A DNA stretch of 9,437 nt, from NCBI GenBank assembly GCA_025656435.1, contig JAHXHT010000072.1, positions 1 through 9,437 of the forward strand, read 5' to 3'. The position numbers and the translations under genes are program-made. The notes under the pieces were generated by a model, which worked only from the letters and a program-made list of their open reading frames with translations, was not told the origin of the DNA and searched no databases. Shown here one piece after another: positions 1 to 6,413 of this stretch; the first letter of the stretch is position 1, and the number at the start of each line of letters is the position of its first letter. The DNA comes from Candidatus Thiodiazotropha sp. (ex Gloverina cf. vestifex). Lineage in GTDB: Bacteria > Pseudomonadota > Gammaproteobacteria > Chromatiales > Chromatiaceae.

Positions 1-46
1 CAGTCACAATTACGGCCATACAACCGCGCCTACGCCTATCGGGGAC

Positions 47-81
47 TAATCGCCTCGGCTTTCAGCCTTCCATGGCGATCA
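47..81 (-). other. Structured hairpin downstream of lon
   Basis: The 119 bases beyond the lon stop codon hold no gene I can support. On the minus strand they contain a two-tier hairpin. The outer stem is TGATCGCC pairing with GGCGATTA (8 bp with one G-U). An internal loop follows, then an inner GGCT-GAA-AGCC hairpin. A wider inverted repeat (GTCACAA at 3-9, TTGTGAC at 109-115) encloses it. No T-run follows the hairpin, so it is not a classical intrinsic terminator. It could be a REP-like palindrome, an mRNA 3'-end stabiliser or a factor-dependent termination region. In many relatives an HU-type hup gene follows lon, but none is reached before the window ends. Confidence 0.4.
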
Positions 82-119
82 GCGATCGAAACCCAGTAAA
101 GGCCTGTGTTGTGACGCAG

Positions 120-2567
120 CTAATGCTTTGTTGGCGCCGCTCGTTTCTTGACCTTTTCAGTATCATTTTTATCACTGTCACTGCTGACGTTGTCGGTCGG
201 TTTGACACCCTTTGGGGCCGGTGTCTGCTGCAGCGCAATCTGCAACACCTCATCGATCCAGCGGACCGGACGGATATCCAGGTGCTGCTTGATATTCTTA
301 GGAATATCAAGCAGATCGCGCTCATTCTCTTCCGGAATAATAACCGTTGCAATACCGCCACGATGCGCCGCCAGCAGCTTCTCTTTGAGCCCACCAATGG
401 GTAAAACTTCACCACGTAGGGTGATCTCACCAGTCATCGCCACGTCGGCTTTGACAGGTATCCGGGTCAGCGCTGAGACCAATGATGTACACATACCAAC
501 ACCTGCGCTTGGTCCATCTTTAGGGGTAGCCCCCTCAGGCACATGAATATGTACATCATGTTTTTGGTGGAAATCCTCATCCAAGCCCAATGAATCTGCC
601 CGACTCCTGACCACGGTCATGGCCGCCTGAATCGACTCCTGCATCACCTCACCCAGCTGACCGGTGTGACTGAGGCGACCCTTACCGGGCATTAACGCCG
701 CTTCAATACGCAGCAGTTCACCACCCACTTCGGTCCAGGCAAGGCCGGTTACCTGGCCCACTTGATCATGTTCATCCGCGCGCCCGTAACGGAAACGTTT
801 GACGCCCAAATACTCTTCCATCCTTTTCGGTGTAACGGTAATCGTGCCTTTTGGTGTTTTCAACAATATCTCTTTGACTACCTTACGGCAGACCTTGGCA
901 ATCTCACGTTCCAGGTTACGCACGCCCGCCTCACGGGTGTAGTAACGGACGATATCGCGGATGGCGGCTTCACGAATATTCAGTTCGTCAGGCTTAAGCC
1001 CGTTGTTCTCCATCTGTTTCGGCACCAGATAGCGTTCTGCAATATTGACCTTCTCATCCTCTGTGTAACCCGAGAGCCTGATCACTTCCATACGATCCAA
1101 TAATGGCGGCGGGATATTCAGCGTGTTAGCGGTTGCAACGAACATAACCTCGGAGAGATCGAAATCCACCTCCAGATAGTGGTCATTGAAGGTATGATTC
1201 TGCTCAGGATCAAGCACCTCAAGCAATGCTGAAGCGGGATCGCCACGGAAGTCCATGGCCATCTTGTCGATTTCATCCAACAAAAACAGCGGATTGCGTG
1301 TCTTCACCTTGCTGAGATTATTGATGATCTTGCCTGGCAGCGCGCCAATGTAGGTACGCCGGTGACCGCGGATTTCCGCTTCGTCACGCACGCCACCCAG
1401 CGCCATACGGGTGAACTTACGATTGGTTGCACGCGCAATGGACTGGCCCAAAGAGGTCTTACCCACACCGGGAGGGCCGACCAGGCAGAGAATGGGGCCT
1501 TTGAGTTTGCGAACCCGCTGCTGGACCGCCAGGTACTCCAGAATGCGTTCCTTGACCTTCACCAGGCCGTAGTGATCCTCGTCCAACACCGCCTCGGCAC
1601 CGGGAAGCTCGTTACGAATCTTGCTGCGTTTCTTCCAAGGCAACCCGACTAGAGTATCGATGTAGTTTCGAACCACTGTTGCCTCTGCCGACATGGGAGA
1701 CATCAATTTCAGTTTATTCAGTTCATTGGTGGCCTTGCCCTTGGCCTCCTTGGTCATGCCCGCTGTCTCGATCTTTTTGGTCAGCTCTTCGATCTCATTC
1801 GGCGCGTCGTCCATGTCCCCCAGTTCCTTCTGGATCGCCTTCATCTGCTCGTTGAGATAGTACTCGCGCTGATTCTTCTCCATCTGGCGTTTAACCCGGC
1901 CACGAATCCGTTTCTCCATTTGGAGAATGTCGTTTTCGCCTTCCATCAGACCCATCAGATGTTCCAGACGCTCACGTACGTTGGGCATCTCCAACACATG
2001 CTGTTTTTCACCCAGTTTCAGGGACATATGTGCCGCAATGGTATCCGCCAACCGGCTGGGATCATCGATACTGGAGAGCGAGGTAAGCACCTCTGGCGGG
2101 ACCTTCTTGTTCAGTTTGACATATTGGTCGAACAGATTGGTGGCAGTGCGCATGAGCACTTCGGTCTCGCGGTCATCGAGGTCGAGCGTGTCGCCCAAGC
2201 TCTCCAGTCTGGCGGTGAAGTATTCATCAATTTCGAGAAATTCAGTAATTCTGGCTCTCTCACCACCTTCCACCAGCACCTTCACCGTACCGTCAGGGAG
2301 TTTCAACAGCTGCAGAATATTGGCCAGCGTACCGATGGCGTACATGTCACTGACATCGGGATCGTCCACATCTGCACTCTTCTGCGCCGCCAACAGAATC
2401 TGCTTATTACTCTGCATCGCCGCATCGAGCGCCTGGATGGATTTATCCCTACCCACGAACAGTGGTATCACCATGTGCGGATAGACCACCACATCGCGCA
2501 GCGGCAACACCGGCACCGTGTTCATCGGATCTACCATCTTGCCGGATTTTTCAATTTCTTGGCCCAT
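120..2567 (-). CDS. lon: ATP-dependent protease Lon (endopeptidase La)
   Basis: Cytoplasmic homo-oligomeric AAA+ serine protease that unfolds and degrades misfolded proteins and short-lived regulators. The protein is 815 aa. The N-terminal substrate-recognition domain starts with VLPLRDVVVYPHMVIPLFVGR (residues 20-40) and runs to about 210, followed by a coiled-coil linker to about 310. The AAA+ module has Walker A GPPGVGKT at 364-371, Walker B LFLLDEID near 427-434 and a sensor-1 Asn at about 481. The C-terminal protease domain has the catalytic Ser687 in DGPSAG and Lys730 in GGLKEK, spaced 43 residues apart as in E. coli (S679/K722). The ATG at 2567 is chosen because GAGGA (2574-2578) lies 6 nt upstream and the N terminus aligns with the family. 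The last ~35 residues form a Lys/Asp/Ser/Pro-rich tail, making it about 30 aa longer than the 784-aa E. coli protein. It is probably heat-induced from the sigma-32 promoter at 2690-2718. Confidence 0.98.
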   Translation of the reverse strand: MGQEIEKSGKMVDPMNTVPVLPLRDVVVYPHMVIPLFVGRDKSIQALDAAMQSNKQILLAAQKSADVDDPDVSDMYAIGTLANILQLLKLPDGTVKVLVEGGERARITEFLEIDEYFTARLESLGDTLDLDDRETEVLMRTATNLFDQYVKLNKKVPPEVLTSLSSIDDPSRLADTIAAHMSLKLGEKQHVLEMPNVRERLEHLMGLMEGENDILQMEKRIRGRVKRQMEKNQREYYLNEQMKAIQKELGDMDDAPNEIEELTKKIETAGMTKEAKGKATNELNKLKLMSPMSAEATVVRNYIDTLVGLPWKKRSKIRNELPGAEAVLDEDHYGLVKVKERILEYLAVQQRVRKLKGPILCLVGPPGVGKTSLGQSIARATNRKFTRMALGGVRDEAEIRGHRRTYIGALPGKIINNLSKVKTRNPLFLLDEIDKMAMDFRGDPASALLEVLDPEQNHTFNDHYLEVDFDLSEVMFVATANTLNIPPPLLDRMEVIRLSGYTEDEKVNIAERYLVPKQMENNGLKPDELNIREAAIRDIVRYYTREAGVRNLEREIAKVCRKVVKEILLKTPKGTITVTPKRMEEYLGVKRFRYGRADEHDQVGQVTGLAWTEVGGELLRIEAALMPGKGRLSHTGQLGEVMQESIQAAMTVVRSRADSLGLDEDFHQKHDVHIHVPEGATPKDGPSAGVGMCTSLVSALTRIPVKADVAMTGEITLRGEVLPIGGLKEKLLAAHRGGIATVIIPEENERDLLDIPKNIKQHLDIRPVRWIDEVLQIALQQTPAPKGVKPTDNVSSDSDKNDTEKVKKRAAPTKH

Positions 2568-2646
2568 AAAATGTCCTCACATTGGCAGCATAACTGCTCG
2601 ACTCTTACAACCGTAGGGATGACAGTATCAGTCCAGGGTAGGTCGG

Positions 2647-2681
2647 TAAAAATTTAACCCGGCCTGAAAAGAGACCGGGTT
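2647..2681 (-). terminator. Rho-independent terminator after clpX
   Basis: On the minus strand AACCCGGTCT pairs with AGGCCGGGTT (10 bp with one G-U) around a CTTTTC loop, followed by AAATTTTTA. It lies in the 193-bp gap between clpX and lon and would stop clpX transcripts before lon. The three A residues between stem and T-run are slightly unusual and may lower its efficiency. It begins within a few bases of the transcription start predicted for the lon heat-shock promoter, so the same sequence would also form the 5' end of lon mRNA. Confidence 0.8.
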
Positions 2682-2689
2682 TAAAAAGT

Positions 2690-2718
2690 ACATGGGGATT
2701 GTGACTGAGAGATTCAAT
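2690..2718 (-). promoter_or_regulatory. Sigma-32 (RpoH) heat-shock promoter of lon
   Basis: On the minus strand ATTGAAT (-35, 2712-2718) and CCCCATGT (-10, 2690-2697) are separated by 14 nt. This matches the sigma-32 consensus CTTGAAA-N13/14-CCCCATNT. It closely resembles what I recall of the E. coli lon promoter, which has TTGAAT and CCCCATAT at similar spacing in the same clpX-lon gap. The predicted start is near 2682-2684, giving a lon leader of about 115 nt. Box positions are read from the sequence; heat induction is inferred. Confidence 0.85.
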
Positions 2719-2760
2719 GGCAGAAGCGAAAAATCTCTGGGACTGAGAGGCAATCCAGCA

Positions 2761-4035
2761 TCAGTCAGAGGCAGCAAGCTGCTTATCGTTGTGCTCATAA
2801 ATCATTAATGGATCGCTCTCACCGGCAATCACCGCCTCATCCACGACCACTTTGGCTACCTCATCCATTGAGGGTAGATCGTACATGGTATCCAGCAGCA
2901 CCTGCTCTAAGATAGTTCTTAGACCCCGGGCGCCGGTCTTACGTTGCATGGCCTTACGGGCGATAGCGCGCAGGGCCTCTTCACGGATTTCCAACTCACA
3001 CCCTTCCATCTCGAAGAGTCGTCCATACTGTTTTGTAAGGGCGTTCTTGGGCTCTGTGAGGATCTGCACCAGAGAGTCTTCATCCAACTCCTGCAGGGTG
3101 GCAACCACCGGCAGACGACCGACAAATTCAGGAATGAGTCCGTACTTGATCAGATCTTCCGGTTCCACATCGACGATGATTTCACCCACGGAACGGCTTT
3201 CATCCTTGCTCTTCACTTCGGCTGAGAAACCAATTCCACCTTTTTCGGAACGGTCCTTGATGACCTTTTCAAGCCCAGCGAAGGCGCCACCCACAATAAA
3301 CAGGATATTGGAGGTATTGACCTGCAGAAACTCCTGCTGGGGATGCTTGCGACCACCTTGGGGTGGCACTGAAGCCACAGTGCCCTCAATCAGCTTCAGC
3401 AGTGCCTGCTGTACACCTTCACCGGAGACATCCCGGGTGATTGAAGGATTATCGGATTTGCGCGAAATCTTGTCGATCTCATCAATGTAGACAATGCCGG
3501 TCTGCGCCTTCTCCACATCGTAATCGCATTTCTGCAGCAGTTTCTGAATGATATTCTCGACATCCTCACCCACATAACCCGCTTCCGTGAGCGTGGTGGC
3601 ATCGGCGATGGTAAAAGGCACGTTCAGCAGCCTGGCCAGCGTTTCCGCCAGCAGGGTCTTACCGGAACCGGTGGGACCGATCAGCAGGATGTTCGACTTG
3701 GCCAACTCGATATCGCTATCCTTACCGAGACTGTCCAACCGCTTGTAGTGGTTGTAAACCGCCACGGAAAGCACTTTCTTTGCGCGTTGCTGACCGATCA
3801 CATACTGATCGAGTGTTTTCTTGATCTCTTGGGGCTTGGGCAGCCGGCTGATGCTCTCTTCGCCGGTATCCTGCATCTCCTCGCGAATGATGTCATTGCA
3901 GAGTTCGACACACTCGTCGCAGATAAAGACGGAGGGGCCGGCAATCAGCTTGCGGACTTCGTGCTGGCTTTTACCGCAGAAGGAGCAATACAGCAGTTTG
4001 CCGTCATCACCCTTACCGTTTTTGTCACTGCCCAT
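2761..4035 (-). CDS. clpX: ATP-dependent Clp protease ATP-binding subunit ClpX
   Basis: AAA+ unfoldase that recognises substrates such as ssrA-tagged proteins, unfolds them and feeds them into ClpP. It also works alone as a chaperone. The protein is 424 aa, the same length as E. coli ClpX. The N-terminal zinc-binding domain has Cys17, Cys20, Cys39 and Cys42 in the C-x2-C...C-x2-C pattern. Walker A is GPTGSGKT (120-127), the pore loop GYVG (153-156), Walker B VYIDEID (182-188), the RKH loop near 229-231, the ClpP-docking IGF loop at 268-270, the arginine finger at Arg307 in EFVGRLP, and sensor 2 at Arg370 in GARGLR. The ATG is preceded by AAGGAG 7 nt upstream. A sigma-70-type promoter lies in the 143-bp gap after clpP, so it can be expressed with clpP or alone. 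Confidence 0.98.
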   Translation of the reverse strand: MGSDKNGKGDDGKLLYCSFCGKSQHEVRKLIAGPSVFICDECVELCNDIIREEMQDTGEESISRLPKPQEIKKTLDQYVIGQQRAKKVLSVAVYNHYKRLDSLGKDSDIELAKSNILLIGPTGSGKTLLAETLARLLNVPFTIADATTLTEAGYVGEDVENIIQKLLQKCDYDVEKAQTGIVYIDEIDKISRKSDNPSITRDVSGEGVQQALLKLIEGTVASVPPQGGRKHPQQEFLQVNTSNILFIVGGAFAGLEKVIKDRSEKGGIGFSAEVKSKDESRSVGEIIVDVEPEDLIKYGLIPEFVGRLPVVATLQELDEDSLVQILTEPKNALTKQYGRLFEMEGCELEIREEALRAIARKAMQRKTGARGLRTILEQVLLDTMYDLPSMDEVAKVVVDEAVIAGESDPLMIYEHNDKQLAASD

Positions 4036-4079
4036 ATCTCAACTCCTTCCGGCCAAAAAAGATCGACCACTCTAATTCA

Positions 4080-4107
4080 ATCATATCCAACTGCGTGCTG
4101 ATGGCAA
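4080..4107 (-). promoter_or_regulatory. Predicted sigma-70 promoter of clpX
   Basis: On the minus strand TTGCCA (-35, 4102-4107) and TATGAT (-10, 4080-4085) are 16 nt apart, and each box matches the sigma-70 consensus at 5 of 6 positions. The start would fall near 4073, giving a leader of about 38 nt with AAGGAG just before the clpX ATG. The placement parallels the separate clpX promoter known in the E. coli clpP-clpX gap. The prediction rests on sequence match alone. Confidence 0.65.
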
Positions 4108-4124
4108 GGATGTTTCCTCCAAAG

Positions 4125-4141
4125 CCTGATGGAGTATCAGG
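4125..4141 (-). other. Small hairpin in the clpP-clpX gap
   Basis: CCTGAT-ACTCC-ATCAGG forms a perfect 6-bp stem about 38 nt past the clpP stop codon. No T-run follows, so it is unlikely to terminate efficiently by itself. It could modulate read-through from clpP to clpX or protect the clpP mRNA 3' end. Confidence 0.3.
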
Positions 4142-4178
4142 TCAGTGCCAAGGGGGTTCAACCGCTTACCGATACTGG

Positions 4179-4820
4179 TTATTCCTCTTTATCGGCCGAT
4201 CTGTCAGTTAATACACTATCAATCAGACCATATTCCGCAGCCGCTTCGCCACCCATGAAATTATCCCGTTCCGTATCCACCGCTATCGCCTCCAGCGGCT
4301 GACCCGTATGGTAGGAAAGAATCGTGTTCAGGCGCTCGCGCAGAAGGAGAATCTCCTTCGCATGAATCTCAATATCGGTGGCCTGACCCTGAAAACCGCC
4401 CATTGGCTGGTGAATCATCATACGGGAGTTGGGCAGGCAATGACGTTTGCCCTTGGCGCCCCCGGCCAGCAGCAGTGCACCCATGCTCGCCGCCTGCCCG
4501 ACACACATGGTGCTGACATCCGGGCGGATGAACTGCATGGTATCGTAGATCGAGAGACCCGCCGTCACAGAGCCACCCGGAGAGTTGATGTAGATATGGA
4601 TGTCCTTATCGGGATTCTCCGACTCCAGAAACAGCAACTGTGCCACCACCAGGTTGGCCATGTGGTCCTCGACCGGGCCGACCAGGAAGATGACGCGCTC
4701 CTTGAGTAGTCTGGAATAGATATCGAAGGAACGCTCGCCACGAGCCGTCTGTTCGATAACGATAGGGACCAGACCGAGATTCTGCGCATCCTGTGCGCCT
4801 GTCACGAATTGTTGACTCAT
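4179..4820 (-). CDS. clpP: ATP-dependent Clp protease proteolytic subunit ClpP
   Basis: Serine peptidase that forms the double-heptameric barrel of ClpXP and, if ClpA is present elsewhere, ClpAP. The protein is 213 aa. The catalytic triad is intact: Ser112 in GQAASMG, His137 in MMIHQP and Asp186 in ERDNF, each one position after the E. coli precursor numbering (S111, H136, D185). The substrate-strand motif INSPGGSV is at 78-85. The first ~14 residues correspond to the self-processed propeptide of gammaproteobacterial ClpP. It starts 23 bp after the tig stop, with a GAGGAAAAGAG purine stretch upstream, so it is very probably cotranscribed with tig. I saw no sigma-32 promoter immediately upstream, unlike in E. 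coli. Confidence 0.98.
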   Translation of the reverse strand: MSQQFVTGAQDAQNLGLVPIVIEQTARGERSFDIYSRLLKERVIFLVGPVEDHMANLVVAQLLFLESENPDKDIHIYINSPGGSVTAGLSIYDTMQFIRPDVSTMCVGQAASMGALLLAGGAKGKRHCLPNSRMMIHQPMGGFQGQATDIEIHAKEILLLRERLNTILSYHTGQPLEAIAVDTERDNFMGGEAAAEYGLIDSVLTDRSADKEE

Positions 4821-4843
4821 AACTGCTCTTTTCCTCGAAACGT

Positions 4844-6130
4844 TCAGCCTTCTGACGTCAATGCCGCGAAGGTTGTCGGCTCATCAATGACTTCTGTCTG
4901 TTCAAGCACCCAGTCGACGACCTGGTCCTCAAGTACCACATTCTGCACGGCGGCCAACTGTTCCTGATTGCCGTAGTAGTATTTGACCACCTCTTCCGGC
5001 TGCTCATAGCTACTGGCAAATTCCTCGACGGTCTGCCGCACACGATCTTCATCGATCTGTATGCTGTTCTGCTTAATGATCTCTCCGATCACCAGCCCCA
5101 GGGTCACCCGCCTTTTGGCCTGCTCCTCAAACATATCACGGGGCAGTTCCAGGGAACCAGCACCCTGTCCCAGACGCTCCTTGGTCTGGTTGCGCAGTGC
5201 ATCGATCTCTTCTTCCACCAAAGCCTTGGGAACCTCGACCTGATTCTTCTCAAAGATCAAATCCATCGCCTGGCTCTTGATTTTAGCTTGCACGCGTTGT
5301 GCCAACTCCCGCTGCATATTCTCACGGATATCGACTTTCAGCTTGTCCACGCCCTCTGCCGAACCAAACTCCTTGGCAAAGGCCTCGTCGACTTCCGGCA
5401 GGGCCTCTTCGGCAACCTCGCTGACCTGCACCTCGAACGTTACCGGCTTACCGGCCAGATCTTCCACCCGGTAATCTTCGGGGAATTTCAGTTCGATAGT
5501 GCGCTTGTCCTCCTTGATCATGCCCACCAATGCATCTTCGAAACCGTCGATCATGCGCTTGGAACCCAGTACCAGCGGCACATCTTCCGCACTGCCGCCT
5601 TCAAAGGCTTCACCCTCAACTGTACCGTTGAAGCTGATCTTGACCTGGTCACCCTCTGCAGCGGAACGATCCACCACATTCCAGGTTGCGCGCTGCTTGC
5701 GCAGCTTTTCGATCATGTCATCGATATCCTGATCAATCACCTCGGCAACAGGGCGGTTTATCTTACCCTCCAGCTTGGCAGGCTCGATCTCCGGCATCAC
5801 TTCCAGTGTTGCTATATAACCGAACAGACCCTCTTCATTCGCCGGCTTGGGCTCGATTTTAGGCATGCCTGCGGGTGACAGCTTCTCCTGTTGGATAGCC
5901 TCCTGGTAACTGCTCTCAATCAGATGGCCATAGACCTCCTGAAGAACCTGGCCGCCATAGTTGCGACGCAAAATATTCATTGGCACCTTGCCGGGTCGAA
6001 AACCATCCAGTTTGGCGGTCCGGCCAATCTGCTGCAGGCGTTTATTGACTTCCGCCTCAACCTGCTCTGCAGGTAAATCGACTATCAAACGACGCTCAAG
6101 CCCTTCACCCGATTCCACCGAAACTTGCAT
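4844..6130 (-). CDS. tig: Trigger factor, ribosome-associated chaperone / peptidyl-prolyl isomerase
   Basis: Binds the ribosome near the exit tunnel and shields nascent chains; it also has prolyl cis-trans isomerase activity. The protein is 428 aa (E. coli 432). The N-terminal ribosome-binding domain carries GFRPGKVP at 43-50, the counterpart of the E. coli FRK loop. The FKBP-type PPIase domain spans about 150-245 (GDQVKISFNGTVEG near 160-173, GFEDALVGM at 196-204). The rest is the alpha-helical C-terminal chaperone domain. I chose the ATG at 6130 because AGGAGA lies 6 nt upstream and the protein then begins MQVSVE like its homologues. A GTG at 6160 is in frame but would add ten residues lacking a good SD. 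The 91-bp gap to the tRNA is AT-rich, but I could not identify a strong promoter. tig may be read from the tRNA promoter. Confidence 0.97.
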   Translation of the reverse strand: MQVSVESGEGLERRLIVDLPAEQVEAEVNKRLQQIGRTAKLDGFRPGKVPMNILRRNYGGQVLQEVYGHLIESSYQEAIQQEKLSPAGMPKIEPKPANEEGLFGYIATLEVMPEIEPAKLEGKINRPVAEVIDQDIDDMIEKLRKQRATWNVVDRSAAEGDQVKISFNGTVEGEAFEGGSAEDVPLVLGSKRMIDGFEDALVGMIKEDKRTIELKFPEDYRVEDLAGKPVTFEVQVSEVAEEALPEVDEAFAKEFGSAEGVDKLKVDIRENMQRELAQRVQAKIKSQAMDLIFEKNQVEVPKALVEEEIDALRNQTKERLGQGAGSLELPRDMFEEQAKRRVTLGLVIGEIIKQNSIQIDEDRVRQTVEEFASSYEQPEEVVKYYYGNQEQLAAVQNVVLEDQVVDWVLEQTEVIDEPTTFAALTSEG

Positions 6131-6198
6131 GTATCTTCTCCTGACAGCCTGTTCTGCCACTAAATATTTGTTTAAAAACAGGTAATTAAACTGATATC

Positions 6199-6214
6199 AC
6201 CGGCTTATGCCGGT
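6199..6214 (-). other. Hairpin between tRNA-Leu and tig
   Basis: ACCGGC-ATAA-GCCGGT is a perfect 6-bp stem with a 4-nt loop, starting 8 nt after the encoded CCA end of the tRNA. A T5 run lies before the hairpin rather than after it, and GATATCAGTTT follows. It is therefore a weak candidate terminator on this strand. It may instead be a processing landmark for the tRNA 3' trailer or a partial attenuator between tRNA and tig. Confidence 0.4.
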
Positions 6215-6221
6215 TGAAAAA

Positions 6222-6307
<86 letters not shown>

Positions 6308-6348
6308 TGTCAATCGACCAGGCTTGAGATACTTGCCCGGCCGCAAAC

Positions 6349-6382
6349 GGCGCATTATAGCTGCGATTTCTCCCTGGCTCCA
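6349..6382 (-). promoter_or_regulatory. Promoter of tRNA-Leu with GC-rich discriminator
   Basis: A perfect TATAAT (6354-6359) is followed at once by GCGCC (6349-6353), the GC-rich discriminator typical of stable-RNA promoters under stringent (ppGpp/DksA) control. The -35 is poor: TGGAGC at 6377-6382 with a 17-nt spacer matches only 3 of 6 positions. The start would be near 6347, giving a 5' leader of about 40 nt removed by RNase P. A 7-bp inverted repeat (CTGCGAT at 6361-6367, ATCGCAG at 6400-6406) brackets the -35 region. Stringent control is inferred. Confidence 0.7.
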
Positions 6383-6413
6383 CGCCAATTATTCTCAATA
6401 TCGCAGAAACCAT

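Noticed and set aside
2577..2591. Four-codon upstream ORF (MLPM) in the lon leader, with its TGA overlapping the lon SD
   Set aside because: It has no SD of its own and is short enough to occur by chance, so I do not claim translational coupling.
1920..2657. Plus-strand ORF of 245 aa opposite the start of lon
   Set aside because: It is His/Gln-rich with no recognisable domain and lies antisense to a clearly coding Lon N-terminal region; its end runs into the clpX-lon terminator.
2852..3490. Plus-strand ORF of 212 aa opposite clpX
   Set aside because: Ser/Arg-rich mirror frame of a fully conserved ClpX; no family resemblance.
4143..4172. Possible sigma-32 promoter (GTTGAAC) downstream of clpP
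   Set aside because: The matching -10 region (CCTGATAC) agrees poorly with CCCCATNT; the sigma-70 promoter at 4080-4107 is a better explanation for clpX.
5288..5878. Plus-strand ORF of 196 aa opposite tig
   Set aside because: Antisense frame kept open by the codon use of tig; no SD or domain seen.
6131..6160. Ten-residue N-terminal extension of trigger factor from GTG at 6160
   Set aside because: The ATG at 6130 has a good SD at the right spacing and matches the family N terminus; the proposed extension would contain that SD.
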